From Bacteroides intestinalis DSM 17393 (lineage in GTDB: Bacteria > Bacteroidota > Bacteroidia > Bacteroidales > Bacteroidaceae): a stretch of 64,000 nt of DNA. The stretch covers positions 930,001-994,000 of the forward strand of contig NZ_ABJL02000007.1 in the NCBI RefSeq assembly GCF_000172175.1, in the 5' to 3' direction. The first letter of the stretch is position 1. Every line of letters starts with the position of its first letter. Below, one piece after another: positions 52,704-62,491 of this stretch. The position numbers and the translations under genes are program-made. Below the pieces are notes generated by a model. It searched no databases, was not told where the DNA came from, and worked only from the letters and a program-made list of their open reading frames with translations.

Positions 52704-54788
52704 TTACTTCATTCCACGATTTTTTAACATTGGTTCCAGTTGAGGCTCAGCACCACGGAAATTCTTGTAAAGTGTCATCGGGTCTTCGCTGTTACCTTTT
52801 TCAAGAACATTATACCGGAAAAGATCTGCTGTCTTTTTGTCGAAGATACCATGCTCTTTAAAAGCTTCAAAAGCATCGTTATCCAATACGTTTGCCCATA
52901 AATAGCTGTAGTAGCCTGCAGCATAACCACCGATGATATGATTGAAGTAGGTGGTACGATAACGCGGGGCTATTTCGGGGATAAGATTCAATTGATTCAT
53001 GGCTTCTTTCTCGTATGCCAATACATCCAGATTCTTGGTGTCAGTCAGGTTGTGCAGATTCATATCCAGAATAGCTGCAGCCAGTAATTCTGTGGTCATG
53101 AAGCCTTGATTGAAGGTTTTCTGATTCAGAATCTTTTCGATAAGGCTGTCGGGAATGGTTTCTCCTGTCTGATAATGCTTGGCATACATTTTCAGTACTT
53201 CAGGTTCAGTAGCCCAATGTTCATTTATCTGGGAGGGCAATTCAACAAAGTCACGTACGACATTTGTTCCGGAAATGCCTTTATAGTTGCATTTAGTCAA
53301 TAATCCGTGCAGAGCGTGCCCAAATTCATGGAACAGAGTTTCTACCTCGTCAATTGTCAGCAGTGACGGAGTGTCGCCTACAGGTTTAGTGAAGCTGCAT
53401 ACGTTGCATACCAGTGGACGAATATCGCCTTGTTGTTCACGATAGTTACTCATCCATGCACCACCGCTCTTGCCCGGGCGTGGGAAGTAGTCTACATAGA
53501 AGATACCCATATGAGAGCCATCTGCGTCTTTTACTTCGAATACTTCTACGTCAGGATGATATACGGGAATACCTTCCAGCTTCGTTAATGTAATGCCATA
53601 GAGCTTGTTGGCAACTGCGAAAGCTCCTTCACGTACGTTTTCCAGTTTAAAGTAAGGCTTGATTTCATCTTCTTCAAGATTATATTTCTCTTTGCGAAGC
53701 TTTTCAGTATAATACCACCAGTCCCATGCTTCCAGTTTTTCTCCTTTGCCTTCTTTATCCATGATCTTTTGCAAATCAGCAGCTTCGGCTTTTGCTTTCG
53801 GTAAGGAGTAGCTCCACAGGTTATTCAGGAAATTCATTACAGTAGTGGAGTTCTTAGCCATTGTGTTATCCAGAACGAAATTGGAATAACAGTCAAAGCC
53901 CAGTAATTGTGCTTTCTCAAGGCGAAGACTTACAATGTCCGTAATGATTTTCTTGTTATCGTTCTTATCATTGTTGTTACCGCGATTAATATAAGCCTTG
54001 TATATCTGTTCACGCAACGGGCGGTTTTCTGAGTATTGCAGGAATGGGAGTCGGCTGGCATTTCCTAAAGTGAACAGCCATTTTCCTTCCTGACCGTCTG
54101 CCTTTGCTTCTTCTGCTGCACTTTGGCGGAACCATTCGGGCAGTCCGGCAAGATCTTTTTCTTTGTCGATGTATAGTTTGAAAGCATTATTTTCATTCAG
54201 AATATTATCGCTGAATGTAAGACCTAATGTGGATAACTGTTTGTTGATCTCACGCAGACGTGCCTGCTTTTCGGAAGAAAGGTTTGCACCGGAGCGAACA
54301 AAGTCTTTATAAGTCTCTTCCAACAGACGCTCTTGTTCAGTGGTCAGTTTCAAAGATTCTTTTTGTTGGTATACGGCATTTACTTTTTTAAAGAGCTCTT
54401 GGTTCAATGAGATATTATCGCTGTGCTCTGATAATGTCGGAGCTATTTTTATGGACAGTTCATTCAGGCCGGGTGTTTTTTCGGCATCCGTCATATTATA
54501 GAAAATAGCACTAACCCTGTCCAGTATCGGGGCGCTATTGTCGAGAGCAACGATTACATTTTCAAAAGTAGGTGTTTCAGAATTATTCACTATTGCATCG
54601 ATATTCGCGTTTTGTTCTTCGATCCCTTTCAAAAAGGCGGGTTCGTAATGTTCCAGTTTAATTTTATCGAAGGGCGGTACGCCATGTTCGGTTTGGAACT
54701 CAGACAAAAACGGATTCGTTTCCGTTTGTGTGGTACAGGAGTACATCATACAAGTTGTAGCTAAAATAAAAATACACTTCTTAAACAT
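52704..54788 (-). CDS. dcp: M3-family metallopeptidase lipoprotein (peptidyl-dipeptidase Dcp-like)
   Basis: 694 residues. The N-terminal lipoprotein signal ends MMYSC (Cys18). The zinc motif ETLFHEFGHALHGLL (HEFGH at about 486) and downstream glutamate-bearing region define the M3 thimet-oligopeptidase family. The substrate-channel helix region has KNSTTVMNFLNNLWSYSLPKAK. Dcp enzymes remove C-terminal dipeptides from short peptides; in Bacteroides they are often lipid-anchored and so periplasmic or surface-linked. It is 33 bp downstream of the membrane endonuclease/exonuclease/phosphatase gene and may be the last gene of the rhomboid operon. Confidence 0.93.
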   Translation of the reverse strand: MFKKCIFILATTCMMYSCTTQTETNPFLSEFQTEHGVPPFDKIKLEHYEPAFLKGIEEQNANIDAIVNNSETPTFENVIVALDNSAPILDRVSAIFYNMTDAEKTPGLNELSIKIAPTLSEHSDNISLNQELFKKVNAVYQQKESLKLTTEQERLLEETYKDFVRSGANLSSEKQARLREINKQLSTLGLTFSDNILNENNAFKLYIDKEKDLAGLPEWFRQSAAEEAKADGQEGKWLFTLGNASRLPFLQYSENRPLREQIYKAYINRGNNNDKNDNKKIITDIVSLRLEKAQLLGFDCYSNFVLDNTMAKNSTTVMNFLNNLWSYSLPKAKAEAADLQKIMDKEGKGEKLEAWDWWYYTEKLRKEKYNLEEDEIKPYFKLENVREGAFAVANKLYGITLTKLEGIPVYHPDVEVFEVKDADGSHMGIFYVDYFPRPGKSGGAWMSNYREQQGDIRPLVCNVCSFTKPVGDTPSLLTIDEVETLFHEFGHALHGLLTKCNYKGISGTNVVRDFVELPSQINEHWATEPEVLKMYAKHYQTGETIPDSLIEKILNQKTFNQGFMTTELLAAAILDMNLHNLTDTKNLDVLAYEKEAMNQLNLIPEIAPRYRTTYFNHIIGGYAAGYYSYLWANVLDNDAFEAFKEHGIFDKKTADLFRYNVLEKGNSEDPMTLYKNFRGAEPQLEPMLKNRGMK

Positions 54789-54821
54789 AGTTTTAAGTAT
54801 TAGATATTAATCATTTTTTCT

Positions 54822-55928
54822 TTATTCTTTTTTCTTCAGATAACACCAGATTGGATAATGGTCAGACTCTTTTATAGATCGGTCTACCGTACAGTTATAA
54901 GATTTTAGATTTTTACTTGCTAGGATATTGTCAATCCTGAAGTAGAATTTGTTTTGATTGTAAGAGATACCCAGTCCGCGACCTGATTGTGTGAAAGTAT
55001 CATTCAGTCCCTGGCCGATAACTCTGTGAGCGTAGGAGATGGGTGTATCGTTAAAGTCACCGCATACGATAATGTAAGGGTGCTGTGACGCTGCAATTTT
55101 TTGTGCGATGCTGTCGGCTTGCGAACCACGGATGGCAGAAGCTTCTGCCAGTTTGCGGATAAGCAGGCGGGCACCGCTTTTTACCTTTTTCGTTTCGGGA
55201 GATTTGAGCATACTTTCATAGACAACTTTATCTTCTTTCGTCAGTTTATTAGATTCCAGATGGTTGTTGATAAGCATTACAGTATCTTCTCCTATTTTTA
55301 GCTCATAAACCGCAGAGCCATTGTATTCGCTGACATAATCTAATCTGCGGGACGAAAGTATGGGGTATTTGGAATAACAGGCTATCCGGTTGGTATGGCC
55401 TTTTCCGCTTCCTACAGTTTGAATCTTATGATAAGGATAATCTTTCAGAGCTTTCTCGACATCTTTCTGGCTGAGATAATGAGAAGATTCAATGGTCTGG
55501 TACTCTTGTAGGCATAGGATGTCTGCTCCACTGTTTTTCAGATAATTTAGAATAGGGTTCTCTCCGTCTTTCTTAACGGCTCCATCGAATCCCATTATAT
55601 TGTACGATAAAACTTTGAAGCTGTTTTCCGGTAACTTGTTCGTATGAAAATTAATAGGAAAATAAGTCCGTATCTGCGGATAGCATAGAAGAAGACTTAT
55701 CAATGTGACTAATGAAAACTTATAGTTCTGGATAATAAGCCAAAAGACCAGAAAACAAATATTAATCACCAGAAAGATAGGAAATGCCAGTCCGAAACAA
55801 GATTCCACGGGATGTGCGGCCGGCTTAATATACGGGCTGTAAGCGGTAAGAAGCAACAAACCTATGAAGAAGATGTTGACCGCTAAAATCAGATAAGCGA
55901 CGAATCTGCCAATATGCCTTATTCCCAT
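54822..55928 (-). CDS. Membrane-anchored endonuclease/exonuclease/phosphatase-family protein
   Basis: 368 residues. Three transmembrane helices (about 8-28, 43-63 and 68-86) precede a periplasmic or cytoplasmic EEP catalytic domain. Conserved residues: VLSYNIMGFDG (Asn), ILCLQEYQ (Glu, metal), CYSKYPILS, NNHLES (His/Glu), VCGDFNDTP (Asp/Asn) and the final ESDHYPIWC (Asp-His). The metal-dependent phosphodiesterase fold can act on nucleic acids, phospholipids or inositol phosphates; substrate cannot be told. It is 9 bp downstream of the second rhomboid gene. Confidence 0.9.
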   Translation of the reverse strand: MGIRHIGRFVAYLILAVNIFFIGLLLLTAYSPYIKPAAHPVESCFGLAFPIFLVINICFLVFWLIIQNYKFSLVTLISLLLCYPQIRTYFPINFHTNKLPENSFKVLSYNIMGFDGAVKKDGENPILNYLKNSGADILCLQEYQTIESSHYLSQKDVEKALKDYPYHKIQTVGSGKGHTNRIACYSKYPILSSRRLDYVSEYNGSAVYELKIGEDTVMLINNHLESNKLTKEDKVVYESMLKSPETKKVKSGARLLIRKLAEASAIRGSQADSIAQKIAASQHPYIIVCGDFNDTPISYAHRVIGQGLNDTFTQSGRGLGISYNQNKFYFRIDNILASKNLKSYNCTVDRSIKESDHYPIWCYLKKKE

Positions 55929-55937
55929 ATTTCTATA

Positions 55938-56828
55938 TTATCGTTTGCTCGCGTCGAAAAGACTTTTCTTTTCTTCCGTAGTCAGGCTTTCGTATCCCGA
56001 TTTTTTTAGTTTATCGAGGATGCGATCTATTTCTTCTGACTGAACTTTCTTGCGGGCGTTGTAATCGTAGTCTTTCTGACGACTGTTACCATAATGCACT
56101 TTCATTTTGGGTTTGCGAGGCTTGAAGCTGAATACTGAAACGATAGCATCCAGAATCTTATTGATCCAGGACGTAATGTCTCTTCCTTTACTCAGTCCTG
56201 CTGCAAACCAGACTCCTGCTAATGCGCCACCCAAATGGGCGATATGTCCACCTGCATTGCTGGATGTGATGAACAGTAAATCAGTACCGATAACAATCAG
56301 TGCCAGATATTTCAGTCGTATCGTGCCAAATAGGAATAATCGTATCGGGTAGTTCGGCTCACGATATGCGGTCGCAGCTACAATAGCAAGCACAGAAGCA
56401 GATGCTCCCAGCATAAATGAGTAGTCAACCATCGGACGGAAATACGGAAAAACGTTATATGCCACCATATACAGCAATCCGCCGCAAATACCTCCCAATA
56501 TATAAACTCCCCGCAAATGCTTTGCAGAGAAGAACATCAGGAACAATGCGCCAAACCAATATAGCCATAGCATGTTGAACAGAATATGCAGAAAACCTGC
56601 ATGCATAAACATGTATGTGAACAGTGACCAAGGCTGTATGATGAATTGGGTAAATGAAGCAGGAAGTTCCAACCATTCAAATACCCCTCCAAGACTACGG
56701 TTGAATAGCTGCAAAATAACTTCCGTCAGCGTAGTAACCACGAAGACGGCTACGTTGATATAAATCAGTTGGATATAAATATTCCCTCTCCGAAAAGCTT
56801 CTTTAAGATCAGTTGTAATAGTACCCAT
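55938..56828 (-). CDS. Rhomboid-family intramembrane serine protease (second of a pair)
   Basis: 296 residues. Six transmembrane helices fill residues 20-215. The rhomboid catalytic pair is present: Ser in FMLGASASVLAI (about 142) and His in GGHIAHLGGALAGVW (about 196). WLYWFGALF and HAGFLHILFNMLW carry the conserved L1-loop and HxxxxHxxxN histidines. A cytoplasmic C-terminal tail (about 220-296) is basic and ends in a charged helix (DRILDKLKKSGYESLTTEEKKSLFD). It begins inside the upstream rhomboid gene (20-bp overlap), indicating tight coupling. Substrates unknown. Confidence 0.93.
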   Translation of the reverse strand: MGTITTDLKEAFRRGNIYIQLIYINVAVFVVTTLTEVILQLFNRSLGGVFEWLELPASFTQFIIQPWSLFTYMFMHAGFLHILFNMLWLYWFGALFLMFFSAKHLRGVYILGGICGGLLYMVAYNVFPYFRPMVDYSFMLGASASVLAIVAATAYREPNYPIRLFLFGTIRLKYLALIVIGTDLLFITSSNAGGHIAHLGGALAGVWFAAGLSKGRDITSWINKILDAIVSVFSFKPRKPKMKVHYGNSRQKDYDYNARKKVQSEEIDRILDKLKKSGYESLTTEEKKSLFDASKR

Positions 56829-57492
56829 TTCCTCTGTCTTTTTTTCTCCAATACATGATCAGTATAAAACCGAATATCATACCACCCAAGTGTGCAAAGT
56901 GAGCTACATTGTCACCCGGATTGTTAGCAAATCCTGCATACAGTTCAATCAATGCGTATCCGATAACGAAATACTTAGCCTTGATCGGGAATGGCAGCGG
57001 GAAGATAAATAACGGCTGGTTGGGGAACAGCATTCCGAATCCCAGCAGGATGGCATATATAGCTCCCGACGCTCCTACAGTAGTCATCATGTTGAGATAT
57101 TCTCCCATCGGAATGACAGAATAGCCCGTGTTGACGCTGGTGTATGCAGAAAGCACCATTTCGTAATGTACATATTGAACGATTTCCTGTATAAATCCTG
57201 CGCCGATGCCACATACCAGGTAGTAAAACAGAAAACGTTTCGGTCCCCACACTTGTTCGAGGATACGGCCAAACATCCACAATGCGAACATGTTAAAAAA
57301 TAGATGCGTAAAGCCTCCATGCATGAACATGTATGTGATGAGCTGTGCTATATTAAAATTATCGGCAAGAAAAAAGTGAAGTCCCAGATAACGGGCTAAA
57401 TCCAGGCCGTAACTTTGAGCAACAATGGTCGCAAGAAAGACCAGTACATTAATGATTAATAGGTTCTTAGTAACTGTTGGTATGGCATTCAT
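56809..57492 (-). CDS. Rhomboid-family intramembrane serine protease (first of a pair)
   Basis: 227 residues, a compact six-helix rhomboid. Catalytic Ser is in VGASGAIYAILLGF (about 142) and His in NVAHFAHLGGMIFGF (about 201). HGGFTHLFFNMFALW carries the conserved histidine/asparagine motif. It cleaves transmembrane substrates within the membrane. It heads an operon with a second rhomboid and the membrane EEP protein; two different active rhomboids overlapping in one operon suggests related or sequential substrates. A -7 element TATTTTTG is at 57519-57526 on the minus strand. Confidence 0.95.
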   Translation of the reverse strand: MNAIPTVTKNLLIINVLVFLATIVAQSYGLDLARYLGLHFFLADNFNIAQLITYMFMHGGFTHLFFNMFALWMFGRILEQVWGPKRFLFYYLVCGIGAGFIQEIVQYVHYEMVLSAYTSVNTGYSVIPMGEYLNMMTTVGASGAIYAILLGFGMLFPNQPLFIFPLPFPIKAKYFVIGYALIELYAGFANNPGDNVAHFAHLGGMIFGFILIMYWRKKDRGNGYYYN

Positions 57493-57610
57493 AATCTGTT
57501 ATTTCATTCATTGAGTTGCAAAAATACGAATAAATTCTGTTCTATAACAGAAAAACGGCTTTCTATTCCTTTTTTTTCGCCAAAATCCAATCTTTTTTTA
57601 ATGTTTTTAT

Positions 57611-57640
57611 TTGATATTCAGAAATATTGCTCTATTTTTG
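57611..57640 (+). promoter_or_regulatory. Promoter of the HU gene
   Basis: TTG at 57611-57613, 19-bp spacer, TATTTTTG at 57633-57640. The leader to ATG 57708 is about 60 nt and very AT-rich, as seen for highly expressed Bacteroides genes. Confidence 0.75.
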
Positions 57641-57707
57641 TAGAGCTTTGTGAAATTCTATTGCAGATATCTTTTGTGTAACATATTAATTATTAAATTT
57701 TAAATTT

Positions 57708-57980
57708 ATGAACAAGTCAGAACTTATCAGCGCTATGGCAGCAGAGTCCGGTTTGACAAAAGCGGATTCTAAGAAAGCATTGGATGCTTTCATGGCATCA
57801 ATCACAAAGGCTCTAAAGGCTGGTGATAAAGTATCATTGGTTGGCTTCGGTACGTTTGCTGTGTCAGAAAGAGCAGCACGTCTGGGCATTAATCCTTCTA
57901 CCAAACAGAGCATTACGATTCCTGCAAAGAAAGTTGCTAAGTTTAAACCTGGTATGGAGTTGACTTTGGCCATCGGATAA
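57708..57980 (+). CDS. HU-family DNA-binding protein
   Basis: 90 residues, the standard HU/IHF size. It starts MNKSELISAMAAESGLTKADSKKALDAF (dimerisation helices); VSLVGFGTFAVSERAARLG leads to the beta-arm with NPSTKQSITIPAKKVAKFKPG. The usual arm sequence is GRNPxTGE; here it is GINPSTKQS, so one of the arginines and the TGE are replaced. HU bends DNA and packs the nucleoid. The protein is small and basic, with its own strong promoter and a terminator at 58006. Confidence 0.96.
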   Translation: MNKSELISAMAAESGLTKADSKKALDAFMASITKALKAGDKVSLVGFGTFAVSERAARLGINPSTKQSITIPAKKVAKFKPGMELTLAIG

Positions 57981-58005
57981 AGACGGCTACGAATAAAGAA
58001 TAGGA

Positions 58006-58034
58006 AAGGAGATGCAGCAGCACCTCCTTTTTTA
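58006..58034 (+). terminator. Terminator of the HU gene
   Basis: 10-bp stem AAGGAGATGC / GCACCTCCTT with one mismatch and a 4-nt loop, followed by TTTT. Confidence 0.8.
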
Positions 58035-58105
58035 TTATCCCTACAAACGGAGTACTTAATTCGCCAAAATATAGTATCTTTGCACTCGGAAAATACTTTT
58101 AAATC

Positions 58106-59923
58106 ATGAATATAGAAGATAAACTGGTAACGTCCGTAATCAATGGACTGAAAGCACTGTACGGACAGGATGTGCCTGCCGCACAGGTGCAACTGCAAAA
58201 AACCAAGAAAGAATTTGAGGGACACCTCACGCTGGTTGTTTTTCCTTTCCTGCGCATGTCAAAGAAAGGACCGGAGCAGACAGCACAAGAGATTGGTGAA
58301 TACCTGAAAGCTAATGAACCTTCCGTTGCTGCGTTCAATGTCATCAAAGGTTTCCTGAACCTGACCATTGCTTCTTCTGCCTGGATTGAGTTACTGAACA
58401 ACATTCATGCCGATAAACAGTACGGTATTACTGCTGCCACGGATCATTCTCCGCTGGTTATGATAGAATATTCTTCACCTAATACCAACAAACCACTTCA
58501 CTTGGGTCATGTGCGCAATAACCTTTTGGGTAATGCCTTGGCCAACATAGTTATGGCGAACGGTAACAAAGTGGTAAAGACGAATATCGTGAACGACCGT
58601 GGTATTCATATCTGCAAATCCATGTTGGCATGGTCCAAATATGGAAATGGTGAAACTCCTGAATCATCCGGTAAAAAGGGCGATCATTTGGTAGGTGACT
58701 ATTATGTAGCTTTCGATAAACACTATAAAGCCGAAGTTAAAGATTTGATGGCCAGATTCCAGGCTGAAGGTGTGACGGAGGAAGAAGCTAAAGCGAAAGC
58801 AGAAGCTGCCTCTCCTTTGATGAACGAAGCTCGTGAAATGCTGGTAAAATGGGAGGCCGGTGATCCGGAAGTACGTGCACTTTGGACAAAAATGAATAAT
58901 TGGGTGTACGAAGGTTTTGATGAAACTTATCGTAAGATGGGTGTGGGCTTTGACAAAATATATTATGAGTCAAATACCTATCTTGAAGGTAAAGAGAAAG
59001 TTATGGAAGGTCTTGAAAAAGGTTTCTTCTATAAGAAAGAGGACGGCTCTGTATGGGCTGACCTTACTCCGGAAGGCTTGGATCACAAATTGTTGCTCCG
59101 TGCCGATGGAACTTCAGTTTATATGACCCAAGATATCGGTACAGCTAAATTACGTTTTGCAGATTATCCTATTGACAAAATGATTTATGTAGTAGGTAAT
59201 GAACAGAACTACCATTTCCAGGTGCTTTCTATCTTGCTTGATAAACTCGGTTTCGAATGGGGAAAGGGGCTTGTGCATTTTTCTTATGGTATGGTCGAGT
59301 TGCCTGAGGGTAAGATGAAGAGTCGTGAAGGTACAGTAGTAGATGCCGATGACTTGATTGAGGAAATGGTGAACACTGCTAAGGAAACTTCAAATGAACT
59401 GGGAAAACTGGATGGTTTGACTCAGGAAGAGGCTGATAATATTGCCCGAATTGTAGGATTGGGTGCTTTGAAATACTTTATTCTCAAAGTGGATGCCCGC
59501 AAGAATATGACGTTCAATCCAAAAGAGTCAATTGACTTTAATGGGAATACAGGACCGTTCATTCAATATACGTATGCGCGTATTCAATCTGTATTGCGTA
59601 AGGCGGCTGAAGCCGGTATCGCAGTTCCGGCTGAAATCCCTGTAGGTATCGAGTTGAGTGAGAAAGAGGAAGGGCTTATCCAAATGGTGGCTGATTTCGC
59701 TGCTGTTGTGAAGCAGGCAGGCTCAGATTACAGTCCGTCTATCATTGCCAACTATACTTATGATCTGGTGAAAGAATACAATCAGTTCTACCACGATTTC
59801 AGTATTCTGCGCGAAGAGGATGAAGCAGTGAAAGTATTCCGCCTTGCTTTGTCGGAGAATGTAGCTAAAGTAGTTCGCCTAGGCATGGGATTGTTGGGTA
59901 TCGAAGTACCGGACAGAATGTAA
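58106..59923 (+). CDS. argS: Arginyl-tRNA synthetase
   Basis: 605 residues, a class I synthetase. The N-terminal Add1 domain (1-110) is followed by EYSSPNTNKPLHLGH, whose HLGH (132-135) is the HIGH motif. KMSKS is replaced by GKMKSREGTVVD, as in many ArgRS. The C-terminal anticodon-binding domain (DALR type) spans about 480-605 (FIQYTYARIQSVLRKAAEAG). It charges tRNA-Arg in the cytosol. A -7 TATCTTTG lies at 58075-58082, 24 nt before the ATG. It is monocistronic, ending at a very strong terminator. Confidence 0.98.
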   Translation: MNIEDKLVTSVINGLKALYGQDVPAAQVQLQKTKKEFEGHLTLVVFPFLRMSKKGPEQTAQEIGEYLKANEPSVAAFNVIKGFLNLTIASSAWIELLNNIHADKQYGITAATDHSPLVMIEYSSPNTNKPLHLGHVRNNLLGNALANIVMANGNKVVKTNIVNDRGIHICKSMLAWSKYGNGETPESSGKKGDHLVGDYYVAFDKHYKAEVKDLMARFQAEGVTEEEAKAKAEAASPLMNEAREMLVKWEAGDPEVRALWTKMNNWVYEGFDETYRKMGVGFDKIYYESNTYLEGKEKVMEGLEKGFFYKKEDGSVWADLTPEGLDHKLLLRADGTSVYMTQDIGTAKLRFADYPIDKMIYVVGNEQNYHFQVLSILLDKLGFEWGKGLVHFSYGMVELPEGKMKSREGTVVDADDLIEEMVNTAKETSNELGKLDGLTQEEADNIARIVGLGALKYFILKVDARKNMTFNPKESIDFNGNTGPFIQYTYARIQSVLRKAAEAGIAVPAEIPVGIELSEKEEGLIQMVADFAAVVKQAGSDYSPSIIANYTYDLVKEYNQFYHDFSILREEDEAVKVFRLALSENVAKVVRLGMGLLGIEVPDRM

Positions 59924-59938
59924 TTACAGATAATATTA

Positions 59939-59987
59939 TAAAACATCAGCCCCGGAATGATTCTCTCATTCCGGGGCTGATGTTTTA
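59939..59987. terminator. Bidirectional terminator (argS / topA)
   Basis: Perfect 22-bp stem (59939-59960 and 59966-59987) with the 5-nt loop TTCTC. It is the strongest hairpin in the window and lies between the convergent stops of argS and topA. Confidence 0.95.
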
Positions 59988-59999
59988 TGATGAATCGCT

Positions 60000-62357
60000 T
60001 TATGCTTTCTTCTTGGCATATTTTCCACGTTTCGGTTTTGCTGGAGCTGATGCAGCTTTTTCACTTTGCAGTTTGACGATTTCCAAGCAGGCATCCAGAC
60101 TTAAATCTTCCGGAACGATATCTTTGGGGATCTTATAATTGCTGCCTTTATAAGCGATATAAGGGCCATATCTTCCGTTCATAATTTCCAATTCCGGTTC
60201 TTCTTCGAATTTTTTAAGATGCTTCTTGGCTTCCGCTTCTGCTTTTTCCTTGATCAGTTCCAGAGCCTCTTCCAATTCTATTTCCATAGGATCTGCTCCT
60301 TTGGGAAGTGAGGTATAGGTTCCGTTATAATAAATATACGGACCGAAACGTCCGGCATTGACGCTGACAGTTTTACCCTCATGTTCTCCAAGGGTACGTG
60401 GCAATTTGAACAGTTCCATAGCCTCTTCCAGGGTAATAGTCTCGATAGACATACCTTTCTTCAGAGGAGAAAAACGAGGTTTCTCTTCATCTTCCGCACT
60501 TCCTATCTGTACTACCGGACCGAAACGTCCAATCTTGACTGAAACAGGTTTGCCACTGACAGGATCGTCTCCCAATAAGCGTTCTCCGGTCTTATGTGCA
60601 TTCTTGGCAGCGAGGGTACTTTCTACAGATGGATGGAACGTTTTATAGAACGTCTTCATGATAGTCGTCCATTTTGTATCACCTTCTGCTATCTCGTCGA
60701 ATTGTTTTTCTACGCTTGCCGTGAAGTTGTAGTCCATGATGCTGGGGAAGTATTGCATCAGAAAGTCGGTTACAACTGTACCGGTATCTGTAGGTAACAG
60801 TTTGGCTTTCTCAGCCCCGGTAATCTCAGTGCGTGTATCATCTGCAATCTTATCTTCTTTCAAGGTAATCACATTGTATAAACGCTCTTCGCCGGTCTTA
60901 TCTCCCTTCTCTACATACTCACGCTGCTGTACAGTAGAAATAGTAGGTGCATAAGTTGAAGGACGACCGATACCCAACTCTTCCAGTTTGCGTACCAGGC
61001 TTGCTTCAGTATAACGGGGTGGATGTTGCGTGAAACGTTCCGTAGCAGTTATATTCTGGTACTGTAGTTTCTGTCCCTTCTTCAAAGGAGGTAACAGACG
61101 GCTTTCATCTTCCTGCTCCACATCATCATCATAAGATTCTCTGTATACACGCAGGAAACCGTCGAATTTTACCACTTCTCCGGTCGCATTGAATGTATCA
61201 GATGCATTGCTGATGCTGATGGTTGCTGTTGTCTTTTCCAGTTCGGCATCTGCCATCTGGGAAGCTATAGTGCGTTTCCAGATCAGGTCATATAATTTCT
61301 TCTCCTGTGCACTACCTTCTATTTGCGCCTGTTCCATATATGTAGGACGGATAGCCTCGTGTGCTTCCTGTGCCCCTTTAGTCTTGGTGCTGAAGTGACG
61401 TGGATGCACATATTTGTCCCCCATCATGTTGGCGATGGCTTCTTTACTGCCGTTGATTGCGTATTCCGATAAGTTTACCGAGTCGGTACGCATATAAGTG
61501 ATACGTCCGGATTCATACAGTCTCTGAGCCACCATCATGGTTTGAGCAACCGTGAAGCCGAGTTTACGTGCAGCTTCCTGTTGCAGGGTAGAAGTGGTGA
61601 ACGGTGCGGCCGGACTTTTCTTTACCGGGCGGGTTGTAATGTCTTCAATGGTAAACATTGCTGCCTGGCAATGCTCCAATAGTTTCTGAGCTTCTGCTTT
61701 AGTCTTGAGGCGGCGTGCAAGTTCTGCTTTCATCTCTACAAGTTTGCCGTCGGTGTCGGGAACCAGGAAAATGGCAGTGACCTTATAAGATGCTTCACTT
61801 TGGAAAGCATGTATTTCACGTTCGCGCTCTACGATGAGGCGTACGGCTACTGATTGTACACGTCCGGCAGAAAGTGCAGGTTTTACTTTCTTCCACAGTA
61901 CGGGCGATAATTCAAAACCCACGATACGGTCGAGGATGCGGCGAGCCTGTTGTGCATTGACAAGATTGATGTCAATGTTTCGAGGCTGCTCAATAGCCTT
62001 TAATATAGCGGTTTTGGTAATTTCATGGAATACGATGCGTTTAGTATGTTCCGGATTGAGTTTCAATACCTCATACAAGTGCCACGCGATGGCTTCTCCC
62101 TCGCGGTCCTCATCGGAAGCCAACCATACGGTATCTGCTTCTTTCGCTTCAGATTTCAGTGTCTTTACCAGCGTTTTTTTATCTTCCGGGATTTCATAGT
62201 CCGGTTCAAAGTTCTTTTCAACGTCAATACTGAATTCTTTTTTCTTCAAATCGCGTATATGACCATAACTGGAAAGAACCTTATAATCTTTTCCCAGGAA
62301 CTTCTCAATTGTTTTTGCTTTTGCCGGTGACTCGACAATGACAAGGTTTTTTGGCAT
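60000..62357 (-). CDS. topA: DNA topoisomerase I (type IA)
   Basis: 785 residues from ATG 62357. The frame is open a further 15 codons, but MPKNLVIVESPAKAKTI is the family start and the -7 TACTTTTG at 62400-62407 (minus strand) would start transcription below the upstream ATG. The Toprim domain is at 1-120 (VIVESPAKAKTIEKFLG, WLASDEDREGEAIAWHL) and the catalytic Tyr in GRITYMRTDSVNLS (about 298). Three topoisomerase C-terminal repeats (SVKIGRFGPVVQIG, SVNAGRFGPYIYYNG, EIMNGRYGPYIAYKG) and a Lys-rich tail replace the four-cysteine zinc fingers of the E. coli enzyme. It relaxes negative supercoils. Confidence 0.97.
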   Translation of the reverse strand: MPKNLVIVESPAKAKTIEKFLGKDYKVLSSYGHIRDLKKKEFSIDVEKNFEPDYEIPEDKKTLVKTLKSEAKEADTVWLASDEDREGEAIAWHLYEVLKLNPEHTKRIVFHEITKTAILKAIEQPRNIDINLVNAQQARRILDRIVGFELSPVLWKKVKPALSAGRVQSVAVRLIVEREREIHAFQSEASYKVTAIFLVPDTDGKLVEMKAELARRLKTKAEAQKLLEHCQAAMFTIEDITTRPVKKSPAAPFTTSTLQQEAARKLGFTVAQTMMVAQRLYESGRITYMRTDSVNLSEYAINGSKEAIANMMGDKYVHPRHFSTKTKGAQEAHEAIRPTYMEQAQIEGSAQEKKLYDLIWKRTIASQMADAELEKTTATISISNASDTFNATGEVVKFDGFLRVYRESYDDDVEQEDESRLLPPLKKGQKLQYQNITATERFTQHPPRYTEASLVRKLEELGIGRPSTYAPTISTVQQREYVEKGDKTGEERLYNVITLKEDKIADDTRTEITGAEKAKLLPTDTGTVVTDFLMQYFPSIMDYNFTASVEKQFDEIAEGDTKWTTIMKTFYKTFHPSVESTLAAKNAHKTGERLLGDDPVSGKPVSVKIGRFGPVVQIGSAEDEEKPRFSPLKKGMSIETITLEEAMELFKLPRTLGEHEGKTVSVNAGRFGPYIYYNGTYTSLPKGADPMEIELEEALELIKEKAEAEAKKHLKKFEEEPELEIMNGRYGPYIAYKGSNYKIPKDIVPEDLSLDACLEIVKLQSEKAASAPAKPKRGKYAKKKA

Positions 62358-62491
62358 AAATTTCTGTTTTATAGTGACTCCTGTCACTGAATTCGCCCGC
62401 AAAAGTAGAAAAAAACAATTGTTTCCACCTTATAATATGTGGAGAATATATTCTTTTTTAGTAAAAATGACTTTTTTTGCCTCGTTGCTTG

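Noticed and set aside
57686..58225. 179-residue minus-strand ORF across the HU gene
   Set aside because: Spans the HU gene, its terminator and the argS promoter in antisense; no recognisable features.
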